This document shows, piece after piece, positions 34,669 to 43,842 of a stretch of 64,000 bases of DNA (position 1 is the first letter of the stretch; the number at the start of each line of letters is the position of its first letter). Source of the DNA: Dermabacter sp. (GTDB lineage: Bacteria; Actinomycetota; Actinomycetes; Actinomycetales; Dermabacteraceae); contig JAUNTX010000001.1 of NCBI GenBank assembly GCA_030538475.1, positions 165,484 through 229,483 of the forward strand. The letters run 5' to 3'. The position numbers and the translations under genes are program-made. The notes below the pieces were generated by a model that saw only the letters and a program-made list of their open reading frames with translations, had not been told where the DNA came from and did no database searches.

Positions 34669-35775
34669 TCAGTCGTCGCTCGGCCCCGTCACGATGGAGT
34701 CTCCCGTGATGCCCTGCGCGCGACGCTTCGCGAGCCGGTCCTTTTGCGGAATGACCGTGTACTTCGGATCGGCCGCGGAATCGAACCCGGCATCGAGAAT
34801 CCCGAAGCGGGTCAGGGCGCTCGCGGCGGCCAGGCACGCGCCCGACGCGATGGCGATGGCGCGATGCTTGCGGGCGAACAGTGCGCCCACGCCGCCCACG
34901 ATCAGCAGCTTCTCCGCGAGGTGCATCTTCTTGCCGCCGCGGCCCTGATCGAGCGGTTCAAACTCGAGCGGGTGCATCTCGCGCTTCATGGCCCGCAGCG
35001 ACAGCATGTCCCCCATGACCCCCGCGAGCGCGAGGATCTGCACGGGGCGAATCTCCCGCGTGGGGGTGGTGATCATCGACATGCCGGAGGCGGCGAGCGA
35101 AGCGGAGGAGACGAAGAGGAACGGCATCGACCGACGGGCGCCGTTCCATGCGGGGATCGACGAATCGCCGAGCAGCACCGCGGTGTAGGCGGCGAGCGGC
35201 GCGCCAAAGGCGGCCTGCTGCACCATCGCGGGCTTCTCGAGCGCGCGGGCGAGGGGGCGAAGCGGCCCAATGGGGAGCTTGTTGCCGAGCATCCGGTCCA
35301 CTTCGTTCGCGAAGGTGACTCCGGCGCCCATGCCGTACCCCGTGAGGATCCACGTGCCCAGGTTCATGGGCGAGGTGGGCTTGAAGGTGCGCAGCATGTG
35401 CAGGAAGCGTTCGGGCCGCCCGAGGTCCTCGATGAGGCCCGCGGTGCCGAGTCCGAGCGCCACAATCGAGCCGATCCGGGCGTTGCGGCGAAGTTCGGTG
35501 CGGCCCGTGAGGTCGGCACCGAGGGCGATGAGGCCGCTCGATCCCGCCACGCCGCCGAGGAACAGGTACACACCAATCGGGTACTTCCACGGCGGAGCCT
35601 TGACGATCTGGCGCCCGTAGTAGCTCGTGAACTGCACGTCCTCGACCATCGACACTTCGCGCGAGCCGTCGAGCCCGCCGCGGCGCACGGACGCCGGTGG
35701 CGGCGTGCCCCGGCGCTTCTTGCGCCTGCCGCCTTCGCGGGGCGGGCGGTAGCCGTCAAATTCGCTGAGGCTCAC
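34669..35775 (-). CDS. fdhC: formate dehydrogenase membrane subunit, NrfD/PsrC family
   Basis: A 368-residue integral membrane protein of the NrfD (polysulfide-reductase-type) family, with a basic N-terminus and about eight hydrophobic segments (PPWKYPIGVYLFLGGVAGSSGLIALGA, MNLGTWILTGYG, FGAPLAAYTAVLLGDSSIPAWNGAR). NrfD subunits pass electrons between the iron-sulfur subunit and menaquinone. The GTG at 35775 overlaps the fdhB stop, making this the last gene of fdhABC. An NrfD-type subunit replaces the cytochrome b subunit of E. coli FDH-N. Confidence 0.9.
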   Translation of the reverse strand: MSLSEFDGYRPPREGGRRKKRRGTPPPASVRRGGLDGSREVSMVEDVQFTSYYGRQIVKAPPWKYPIGVYLFLGGVAGSSGLIALGADLTGRTELRRNARIGSIVALGLGTAGLIEDLGRPERFLHMLRTFKPTSPMNLGTWILTGYGMGAGVTFANEVDRMLGNKLPIGPLRPLARALEKPAMVQQAAFGAPLAAYTAVLLGDSSIPAWNGARRSMPFLFVSSASLAASGMSMITTPTREIRPVQILALAGVMGDMLSLRAMKREMHPLEFEPLDQGRGGKKMHLAEKLLIVGGVGALFARKHRAIAIASGACLAAASALTRFGILDAGFDSAADPKYTVIPQKDRLAKRRAQGITGDSIVTGPSDD

Positions 35776-36752
35776 TTGCGACCTCCCAGGAATACGAGTG
35801 CGGTGGTGGCGATCATGGCACCGGCGGCCACGACGGCCTGGCGGTACATGGTGGGCAGATCGAGCGTGCCCACGCGCGGATCCGGCGGCAGGCCGTACAC
35901 CTCGGGCTCATCCATGATGAGGAACACCGAGCCGAGCCCGCCCACGCCGTCGTTCGGATTCGCGCCGTACAGGCGGGCCTCCGTCGAACCTTCGGCGTGC
36001 ATGCGCTTCACGCGCTCCTTGGCCTGGGCCACCATGTCCGCACGGTTACCGAACTTGATGGAGGTGGTGGGGCAGGTCTGCGCGCACGCCGGAATCTGAT
36101 CGTCCTTGAGGCGGTCGTAGCAGAGCGTGCACTTGTTGGCGGTGCCCTTGTTCGGGATGTCCTGGTCCAGGTGCGGGCGGTCGTCGCGGTCTGTCTTCGG
36201 CGTCACCGTGCCGTCGTCGCGCCGCTCGATCACGCCGAACGGGCACGCGCCCACGCACGTGCCGCAGCCGTTGCAGATGTCGGCCTGCACCACGACCGTG
36301 CCGAACTCGGTGCGGAACAGGGCGCCCGTCGGGCACGCGTCCAGGCACCCGGCCCGCGTGCAGTGCTTGCACACGTCGGAGGCCATGAGCCAGCGGAACT
36401 CCGGGGTGCTCGTCGGCTGCGCGTCGGCGCCCTTCTTCGGACCCACCGACGGCATGCCGAGGCTCACGAGCTTCTTGCCCGATTCGCGCGCCTCGGCGAT
36501 CCGCTCCTGGCTCTGCTCGATGAACGCGACGTGGCGCCACGTGTTCGCGCCGAGCGCGCCCGTGTTGTCGAACGAGGAGCCGAGCAGCTCGAAGTTGCCG
36601 TCCTGCGGGTTGTGGTTCCACTCCTTGCACGCCACCTCGCAGGCCTTGCAGCCGATGCAGATGGAGGTGTCGGTGAAGAACCCCTTGCGGTCGTGCGTGT
36701 GGCTCCAGCCCGAATCCACGATCGGATCGGTGGTGCCGGTGAACTGATTCAT
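35772..36752 (-). CDS. fdhB: formate dehydrogenase iron-sulfur subunit
   Basis: A 326-residue ferredoxin-type subunit with four Cys clusters: CIGCKACEVACKEWNHN, CKHCTRAGCLDACP, CNGCGTCVGACP and CTLCYDRLKDDQIPACAQTCP. This is enough for four [4Fe-4S] centres linking FdhA to the membrane subunit. A C-terminal hydrophobic helix (AVVAAGAMIATTALVFLGG) anchors it. ATG 36752 overlaps the fdhA stop (ATGA). Confidence 0.95.
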   Translation of the reverse strand: MNQFTGTTDPIVDSGWSHTHDRKGFFTDTSICIGCKACEVACKEWNHNPQDGNFELLGSSFDNTGALGANTWRHVAFIEQSQERIAEARESGKKLVSLGMPSVGPKKGADAQPTSTPEFRWLMASDVCKHCTRAGCLDACPTGALFRTEFGTVVVQADICNGCGTCVGACPFGVIERRDDGTVTPKTDRDDRPHLDQDIPNKGTANKCTLCYDRLKDDQIPACAQTCPTTSIKFGNRADMVAQAKERVKRMHAEGSTEARLYGANPNDGVGGLGSVFLIMDEPEVYGLPPDPRVGTLDLPTMYRQAVVAAGAMIATTALVFLGGRK

Positions 36753-39700
36753 CTGGTCCTTCTCCGCCCCTTGGCTTCTGGCTCATCCGCTGTGCGTGCG
36801 GCGCGAATCCCGGTTGCGGCGGAGGCGGCTCCGCGGGCCGAATCTTCGGCCTCCTTCGCATCGAGATCAATCCCCGACTCCGTGGCTTCGGTCCACGGCA
36901 CGGTGAGGCGCTGCATGCCCGTTTCGAGCGTGATGCCCGCTTCGCGCTGATACTTCTCCACGAGGTCCAGCAGTTCGGGGCCGCGGGGCCTGCGGCCCGG
37001 CTTGATCGCCACGGCCGCGGACTTCGAGTCCTGAATCTGCGTGTTGGGGTCCAGCGTGATGCCTAGCAGGTCGTTGGCCGAATCGCCCTCGATCACCGCG
37101 TTCTTGCCCACCGCCCAGTGATACGGCAGGCCGATCTGGTGAACGGTCTGGCCGTCAATGGTCAGCGGCTTGAAACGCTTCGTGACGAGCACGCGCGCCT
37201 CGATCGCGGAGCGGGGCGAAATGAGCGTAGCCCAGCCGCCGTTCACGAGACCCACTTCGTCGGCCAGTTCCGGCGACACTTCCGCGAACATCTCCGGCTG
37301 AAGCTCGGAGAGGTAGGGAAGCCAGCGGCTCATGCCACCGGCCGTGTGGTGTTCGGTCAGGCGGTAGGTGGTGAACACGTACGGGTACACATTGCTCAGC
37401 GGCTCGCCGTACCCGGGGGCCGTGAGGTTGTCCGCGCGCGGCATGACCACGCGCGTGGGCTGGTTCTGCTGCGGATACATGAGGTTCGGAATCTTCGATT
37501 CCACCGGCTCGTAGTGCGTGGGCAGCGGGCCATCGACCATGCCCTTCGGCGCGAACAACCAGCCCTTGCCGTCCGGCTGCATGATGAACGCGTCATCGCC
37601 CGCGAGCGCGGCGGGACCGCCCACGCGCGCATCGGGACGCGCCGCGGGGTTCAGGCCGACGGGGAAGTCGGGGACGTCGTGGCCCACCCACTTCTCTTCG
37701 GTCTCGTCCCACCAGACCCACTTCTTCTTCTCGCTCCACGGCGTGCCATCGGGCGCCGCCGAGGCGCGGTTGTAGAGGATCTTGCGGTTCGCGGGCCAGC
37801 ACCAGGCCCACTGGCGTTCGGTGTACGGGCGGCCGTCGGCCTTTTCGCGCACGGCGGCCCGGTTGATGCCGCCCGCGTATACGCCCGCGTAGATCCAGCA
37901 CCCGCCCGCGGTCGAGCCGTCGGCCTTCATCTGCCCAAACGTGCTGAGCGGCTCCCCGGCATTCTCACCCTCGGTGATGTAGCCGTTGATTTCCGCGAGC
38001 ACCGCTTCGGCGTCCGGGTCCCCGTGCTCGTCCACGGGGTAGTCCCACGTGAGGTCGAGGATGGGCCGATCACGCGGATCGGTCGAGTCCTTGAGCTTCT
38101 CGCGGATCCGGTTGCCCAGATCGAAGAAGAACATCAGTTCGCTCTCGGCATCGCCCGGCGGCGTGACCGCCTGGTGGCGCCACTGGACCATGCGCTGGGT
38201 CTGCGTGAACGACCCCGACTTCTCGGTGTGGTTCGCCGCGGGCATGAAGAACACCTCGGTCTGGATGTCCTCGGTAACCATTTCGCCCGTCTCGATCTCC
38301 GGGCCATCCTTCCAGAAGGTGGCCGATTCGATCATGTTGAAGTCGCGCACCACGAGCCACTTGAGGTGGCTCATGCCCATGCGCTGCATGCGACCGTTCG
38401 CGCTGCCCACCGCGGGGTTTTGCCCGAGCAGGAAGTAGCCATCCACCTTGTCCTCGAGCATGAGCAGGAGGGACTGGTAGGTGCCGTGCGCGCCCGTGAG
38501 CCGGGGTAGGTAGTCGAAGGCGAAGTCGTTGTCCTTCGTGGCGGCATCGCCCCACCACGCCTTGAGCAGGCTCACCGTGTAGGCGTCGGCGTTCGCCCAG
38601 AAGCCCTTCTGGCTCTTCGTGCCCACCGAGTTCACGTATGTCTCGAACGTGTCGTTGACGCCCGCCTTCGGCATGGGCAGGTAGCCCGGAAGGATGTGGA
38701 ACAGGGTCGGGATGTCCGTGGAGCCCTGGATCGTGGCGTGGCCGCGCAGGGCCATGATGCCGGAGCCGGGGCGCCCCACGTTGCCCATGAGCAACTGGAG
38801 GATCGCGGCCGTGCGGATGAACTGCGCGCCGCCCGTGTGCTGGGTCCAGCCCACCGCGTAGCAGAACGCCGTGGTCTTATCCCTGCCCGAGTTCTCCACG
38901 AGGGAGGTGGCGAGGTAGTCGAAGTCCTCGCGCGAGACGCCGCAGAGGGTTTCCACCATCTCCGGCGTGTAGCGGGAGTAGTGGCGCCTCAGGATCTGGA
39001 ACACGGTGCGCGGATCGGTGAGGGACTCGTCCCGCACGGGCAGGCCGGTCTCCTCGTCCATCTCGTACGACCAGGTCGCGTTGTTGTACGCGCCCGATTC
39101 GGGATCGAAACCGGAGAACAGGCCCTCCAGATCTTCGGCATCGCGGAAGTCCGCGTTGATGATCGTCGAGGCGTTCGTGTACGCCTTGACGTACTCCTCG
39201 AAGAACAGGTTGTTGCTCAGCACGTGATTGATGAGTGCGCCGAGCAGCACGATATCGGCACCGGCACGGGTGGCGATGTAGTGCGAGGCCATGGCCGACG
39301 TGCGCGAGAAGCGCGGGTCCACGTGAATCACGCGCGCGCCGCGAAGCTTCGCTTCCACGACCCACTGGAATGCCACGGGGTGACATTCGGCCATGTTGGA
39401 GCCTTGAATAATGATGCAGTCTGCTTCAGCGAGGTCCTGCACCGGCTGCGTGGCTCCGCCGCGCCCAAACGAGGCTCCCAAACTGGGAACCGTGGCGGAG
39501 TGTCAAATACGGGCCTGGTTCTCGATCTGTATGGCTCCCGTGGCCGTAAACAACTTCTTGGCCAGGTAGTTTTCTTCGTTGTCGATCGTGGCGCCACCGA
39601 GCGCGGCGATGCCGAGCGTGCGGCGCAGGGAATTGCCGTGATCGTCGAAGTCCTGCCAGTGCTTCTTGCGGGCCTCGATGTACCGATCGGCGATCATGTC

Positions 39701-40069
39701 CATCGCCGATTCGCGGTCAAGAGAGGTCCAGTCCTTCGCGCCGGGGGCGCGGTAGAGGATCGAGGTCTGGCGACCGGGAGCGTTGACGAGCTGTTCGCTC
39801 GCCGCACCCTTCGGGCACAGGCGGCCGCGCGAGACGGGCGAATCGGGATCGCCTTCGATCTGGATCACCCGGTTGTCCTTGGCGTAGACCTTCTGCCCGC
39901 AGCCGACGGCGCAGTACGGACACACGCTCTGGACGACCTTGTCGGCGGTGGTGGTGCGCGCCGAAAGATCGCGATAGGTGGGAGATTGAACGGTGGGGCC
40001 ACGGCCAAAAGCATCACCGCTCAGGACCTGCCGCACCACGGGCCATTGAAGAGGATTCACAGACGCCAT
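36749..40069 (-). CDS. fdhA: formate dehydrogenase catalytic subunit, selenoprotein (in-frame UGA = Sec189)
   Basis: A 1106-residue molybdopterin enzyme that oxidises formate to CO2. The N-terminal [4Fe-4S] site uses Cys50, 53, 57 and 85 (CPYCAVGC...CPKG). A TGA at 39505-39503 interrupts the frame exactly where family members have Sec or Cys: NQARI-U-HSATVPSLGASFGRGG. Homology continues unbroken on both sides and a SECIS-like hairpin follows, so this is one gene read through the UGA, not a pseudogene. No twin-arginine signal is visible in the N-terminus (MASVNPLQWPVVRQVL), unlike FdnG of E. coli. The ATG at 40069 follows a -10 (TAGAGT) by 6 nt. An annotation stopping at the UGA would wrongly split it. 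Confidence 0.96.
39473..39491 (-). promoter_or_regulatory. SECIS hairpin for selenocysteine insertion in fdhA
   Basis: In the mRNA, 11 nt after the UGA, GGUUCCC (39491-39485) pairs with GGGAGCC (39479-39473) in a perfect 7-bp stem with one G-U pair, closed by the loop AGUUU containing the GU typical of SelB-binding loops. Stem size, loop and distance match bacterial SECIS elements. An outer pairing of CUCCGCC just after the UGA with GGCGGAG downstream could extend the structure. Confidence 0.9.
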
Positions 40070-40075
40070 GCCTCC

Positions 40076-40081
40076 ACTCTA
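40076..40081 (-). promoter_or_regulatory. -10 element of the fdhABC operon
   Basis: TAGAGT on the minus strand ends exactly 6 nt before the fdhA ATG (40069), predicting transcription from the A of the start codon. The rest of the 147-bp gap to pepN is AT-rich around 40125-40155 but shows no clear palindrome. Confidence 0.5.
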
Positions 40082-40216
40082 ACAGCGGCGCTTCGCCAAA
40101 AACGCCCAGGTCAGAACCTTTATTTTTACAATCTGCGCATTGCGAAAAAGGGGTCGTGGCAAGATGGACGGCGGTGCCCAACACGTGCCACCACCCACCA
40201 CACCAAAGGATTGTTC

Positions 40217-42778
40217 GTGACGACCTCCGAAAATCTCACCCGTGCAGAGGCGCAAGAACGCGCCAGCTTCCTCGCCACCTCGCACTACGACGTGCGACTG
40301 GACCTCACCGAAGGCCCCGACACCTTCCTCACCGACTCCACCATCACCGTGACCTCGACCGAGGCCCGCGAAACGTTCGTGGATCTCATCGCCCCCGAGG
40401 TGCTCGAGATCAGCCTCAACGGTGAGGTGCTCGAGAATCCTGCCTCGCGGTTCGACGGCGCCCGCGTCCAGCTGCCCGCCCTCAACGTCGGCGAGAACAC
40501 CATCCGTATCCGCGCCCGCGGCGCCTACATGAACACGGGCGAGGGCCTGCACCGCTTCGTGGACCCCGTGGATGGCGAGGTGTACCTCTACACCCAGTTC
40601 GAGGTCTCCGACGCCCGCCGCATGTTCGCGAACTTCGAGCAGCCGGACCTCAAGGCCACGTTCCAGTTCAGCGTCACCGCCCCCGCACACTGGCGCGTCA
40701 TCTCGATTGCCCCGACCCCGACGCCCACCCCGTCGGGCACGGATGCGGACGGCTCGCCCATCGCCACGTGGGACTTCGAGCCCACCCCCGTCATCTCCAC
40801 CTACCTCACGGCGCTCATCGCCGGAAAGTACGAGGGGCACGACGGCACGCTCGTCTCCCGCTCGGGCCGCGAGATCCCTGCGGGCGTCTATGCCCGCGCC
40901 TCCCTCGCCCAGTACCTCGACGCCGAGAACATCCTCGAGATCACCCAGAAGGGCTTCGACTTCTACGAGGAGAAGTTCGACTGCGACTACCCCTTCCCCA
41001 CGTACGATCAGATCTTCGTGCCCGAATACAACATGGGGGCGATGGAGCACCCGGGCGCGGTCACGTTCGTCGAGGCCTACGTGTTCCGCTCCGACGTGTC
41101 CGACGCCGTGCGCGAGCGTCGCGACCTCACGATCCTGCACGAGCTGGCCCACATGTGGTTCGGCGACCTCGTGACGATGACGTGGTGGGACGATCTGTGG
41201 CTCAACGAGTCCTTCGCGGAGTTCGCCTCGACCCTGTGCTCGGCGGAGGCGACGAAGTGGACGAACGCGTGGACCACGTTCGCGGGCTCCGAAAAGGCGT
41301 GGGCCTACAGCCAGGACCAGCTGCCCTCGACCCACCCGATCGTGGCCGACATGGTGGACTTCGACGCCGTGGAGACGAACTTCGACGGCATCACCTACGC
41401 GAAGGGCGCCTCGGTGCTGCGCCAGCTCGTCGCCTACGTGGGCGAGGACGCGTTCTTCGAGGGGCTGCGCTCGTACTTCACGAAGCACGCGTGGGGCAAC
41501 ACCCAGCTGAGCGACCTGCTCGTGGAGCTCGAGGCCACGAGCGGCCGCGACCTTCGCTCGTGGAGCGCCCTGTGGCTCGAAACCGCCGGGGTCAACACGC
41601 TGCGCCCGGAGATCACGCGGGCGGCCGACGGCACCGTCGAGTCCTTTGCGGTGCTGCAGAGCGCGGTCGAGGAATACCCGACGCTGCGCCCGCATCGCCT
41701 CGCGATTGCCGGGTACCGCCTCGAGGGCGGCGCCCTCACGCTCGGTACGCGCCTCGAGGTCGATATTGACGGCCCGCGCACCGAGATCCCGCAGCTTGTG
41801 GGCGAGCGCGCCGATCTGTGGCTCGTCAACGACGGCGACCTCACCTACGCGAAGGTGCGCCTGGACGAGGACTCCCTTGCCGTGGCGATGGCGCACCTGA
41901 GCGCGCTCGAGGACACGCTCGCGCGGACCCTGATCTGGAGCGCGGCGTGGGACATGACCCGCGACGGCGAGCTTCCGAGCCGCCGCTACCTGGAGCTGCT
42001 CGTGGAGAACATGGCCGCGGAGCAGGACTCCTCGGTGCTGCGCACCCTGCTGGGCCGCCTCGAGCTGGTCAGCACCCGCTATGCGGCCCCCGCTGATCGC
42101 GCCGCGCGCAAGGAGCGCGTGGCTACTCTCCTGTGGGGGCTCACCGAGGCCGCCCCCGCCGGGAGCGACCAGCAACTGCAGTTCGTCGAGGCCTTCCTCC
42201 GCCTGGCCACGCCCGCCCAGGAGGCCACCGTGCGCGGCCTGTTCGATGGCGCGATCACGCTCGAAGGCCGAGAGATCGATGCCGACCTGCGCTGGAAGAT
42301 CACGGTGGCCCTCGCCTCGCTCGGCGGCCTGAGCGCCAGCGAGATCGACGAGGTGCTCGCAAGCGATGACACCCACAATGGCCGCAAGAGCGCACTGACG
42401 GCCACGGCCGCGATGCCGACGGCGGAGGCGAAGGCCGAGGCGTGGGCGCTCACCGTCACGGGAGACTCGCTCGCCAACGAGTCGGTCACGGCGGTCGTCC
42501 AGGGCTTCAACCGCGGCAGCGAGGACCTCGTGGCGCCGTATGTCGAGCCCTACTTCCAGATGCTGACCCGCGTGTGGGACGAGCGCTCGTCGGAGATCGC
42601 GAACCGCCTGATCCAGGGATACTTCCCGGATTCGTACCCGAGCACCCGCGTCCTCGAGCGGGCCGATCAGTGGCTCGGCGACAACATTGACGCCGTGTAC
42701 GGCCTGCGCCGCCCGATCATGGAAGGCCGGGACTCCCTCGCGCGCGCCCTGCGCGTCCAGGAGGCCGACCAGGCGTAA
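40217..42778 (+). CDS. pepN: aminopeptidase N (M1)
   Basis: An 853-residue zinc aminopeptidase. HELAH at residues 308-312 and the third ligand Glu in NESFAEF form the M1 zinc site. The exopeptidase motif, GAMEN in most relatives, reads GAMEHPGAVTF here. The C-terminal ERAP1-like domain is complete. There is no signal peptide, so it digests cytoplasmic peptides. GTG 40217 has AAAGGA 6 nt upstream; the very long open frame upstream belongs to the strand opposite fdhA and was discarded. A short Thr/Pro repeat (APTPTPTPSGTDADG) is inserted in the N-terminal domain. Confidence 0.95.
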   Translation: MTTSENLTRAEAQERASFLATSHYDVRLDLTEGPDTFLTDSTITVTSTEARETFVDLIAPEVLEISLNGEVLENPASRFDGARVQLPALNVGENTIRIRARGAYMNTGEGLHRFVDPVDGEVYLYTQFEVSDARRMFANFEQPDLKATFQFSVTAPAHWRVISIAPTPTPTPSGTDADGSPIATWDFEPTPVISTYLTALIAGKYEGHDGTLVSRSGREIPAGVYARASLAQYLDAENILEITQKGFDFYEEKFDCDYPFPTYDQIFVPEYNMGAMEHPGAVTFVEAYVFRSDVSDAVRERRDLTILHELAHMWFGDLVTMTWWDDLWLNESFAEFASTLCSAEATKWTNAWTTFAGSEKAWAYSQDQLPSTHPIVADMVDFDAVETNFDGITYAKGASVLRQLVAYVGEDAFFEGLRSYFTKHAWGNTQLSDLLVELEATSGRDLRSWSALWLETAGVNTLRPEITRAADGTVESFAVLQSAVEEYPTLRPHRLAIAGYRLEGGALTLGTRLEVDIDGPRTEIPQLVGERADLWLVNDGDLTYAKVRLDEDSLAVAMAHLSALEDTLARTLIWSAAWDMTRDGELPSRRYLELLVENMAAEQDSSVLRTLLGRLELVSTRYAAPADRAARKERVATLLWGLTEAAPAGSDQQLQFVEAFLRLATPAQEATVRGLFDGAITLEGREIDADLRWKITVALASLGGLSASEIDEVLASDDTHNGRKSALTATAAMPTAEAKAEAWALTVTGDSLANESVTAVVQGFNRGSEDLVAPYVEPYFQMLTRVWDERSSEIANRLIQGYFPDSYPSTRVLERADQWLGDNIDAVYGLRRPIMEGRDSLARALRVQEADQA

Positions 42779-42887
42779 CCACCCCTGGCACCCTTCGCGG
42801 CGGGGCTCATCCGGTGATTCTCGGGTGGGCCCCGCCGTCGTCACCGGATCTTCGGCCCCTCTCAAGCCGAAGGTCAGGCGCCGCCTT

Positions 42888-42893
42888 TACGGT
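42888..42893 (+). promoter_or_regulatory. -10 element for the mechanosensitive channel gene
   Basis: TACGGT ends 7 nt before ATG 42901. A GGTGGGG in between could alternatively act as a ribosome-binding site, so the leaderless reading is less certain here. Confidence 0.35.
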
Positions 42894-42900
42894 GGGGAGC

Positions 42901-43833
42901 ATGCATGTTCTTTCCACTCCCACCAGTGAAGAAGCCCTGTCTCTCGTGGACGCCCTGTGGCGCTGGGCGATCTCCAGCGGCATCACGGTGGTCATCATCA
43001 TCGTGGTGGCTTTCGTGGCGCGGATCCTCGTGGGCATCGTCATCAACCGGGCGTTCAAGACGATGTATGACTCGGGCACGAAGATTTCCCGCATGACCAA
43101 CGTGGTCGTGCAAAAGAACACCGATTCGGCGCTCATCAAGGCGCAGCAGGAGCGGCGCCAGCAGCGCGCCCAGACCCTCGCGACGGTCTCGAAGAACGTG
43201 GCCGGGGCCGCGATTGGCATCATCGCGCTCGTCATGATCCTGTCGCAGATGAACATCGACGTGGCGCCCATTATTGCCTCGCTCGGCGTGGCGGGGCTCG
43301 CCGCCGGTATCGGCGCGCAGACCGTCATCAAGGACGTGCTCGCGGGCATCGTCATGCTGTTTGAGGACATCGTGGCGGTGGGCGATTACGTGGATTTGCA
43401 GTTCGCCGAAGGGACCGTGGAGAACATCAATCTGCGCGTCACGCAGGTGCGCGGTCTGAACGGGGTGCTGTGGACCGTGCGCAACGGCGAGATCGTGCGC
43501 ACCGGCAACTATTCGCGCGGGCTCGGTACCGCCTACCTCGTGCTCGACATCTCCAACAAGGCGGACGACACGGTGGTCTCGGATGCGCTCACTCACGTGA
43601 TCGCCGATCTGCAGGCCGATCCCACCTATGGCCCGAAGATCATGGGCACCCCGAACGTCACCGGCATCCTGTCGATTGACGGCGCCCGCTACCAGCGGCG
43701 CGTCACGGTGGATACGGTGCCGGGCCAGCAGTGGGACATGGAGCGGGAGCTGCGCAAGCGGATCCGTGCCGAGTTCACGGCCCGCGGCATCGAGTTCGCC
43801 CTGCCGCGCTTCCAGGAGTCCGCGGGCGGTTAG
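42901..43833 (+). CDS. small-conductance mechanosensitive channel, MscS family
   Basis: A 310-residue membrane protein: a first helix (about residues 18-42), a charged Gln/Arg-rich stretch, a second helix (about 95-113) and the pore helix SLGVAGLAAGIGAQTVIKDVLAGIVMLFEDIVAVGDYV with the Gly/Ala pattern of MscS TM3. The beta domain follows (VENINLRVTQVRGLNGVLWTVRNGEI). MscS channels release solutes on osmotic downshock. It is a minimal three-helix type. Confidence 0.93.
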   Translation: MHVLSTPTSEEALSLVDALWRWAISSGITVVIIIVVAFVARILVGIVINRAFKTMYDSGTKISRMTNVVVQKNTDSALIKAQQERRQQRAQTLATVSKNVAGAAIGIIALVMILSQMNIDVAPIIASLGVAGLAAGIGAQTVIKDVLAGIVMLFEDIVAVGDYVDLQFAEGTVENINLRVTQVRGLNGVLWTVRNGEIVRTGNYSRGLGTAYLVLDISNKADDTVVSDALTHVIADLQADPTYGPKIMGTPNVTGILSIDGARYQRRVTVDTVPGQQWDMERELRKRIRAEFTARGIEFALPRFQESAGG

Positions 43834-43836
43834 GCT
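43831..43836 (+). promoter_or_regulatory. possible -10 element for the VOC gene
   Basis: TAGGCT ends 6 nt before ATG 43843. Its first three bases are the stop codon of the mscS gene, so the match is partly forced and is weaker evidence than at other genes. Confidence 0.3.
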
Positions 43837-43842
43837 CGAGCC

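Noticed and set aside
34766..34802. tRNA-like TCGAACCCGG string
   Set aside because: It lies inside the fdhC coding sequence and no acceptor or anticodon stems can be drawn around it.
39503..39505. fdhA as a nonsense-interrupted pseudogene or two genes
   Set aside because: The stop is UGA at the exact Sec position, a SECIS-like hairpin follows, the frame is otherwise intact, and all Sec machinery genes are present nearby.
38696..40216. Long 5' extension of the pepN frame
   Set aside because: This part lies antisense to fdhA and is not peptidase-like; homology starts right after GTG 40217, which has a ribosome-binding site.
40079..42865. 928-codon open frame antisense to pepN
   Set aside because: It mirrors a well-supported M1 aminopeptidase; its translation is Arg/Gly/His/Glu-rich with no recognisable domain, typical of the shadow strand in high-GC DNA.
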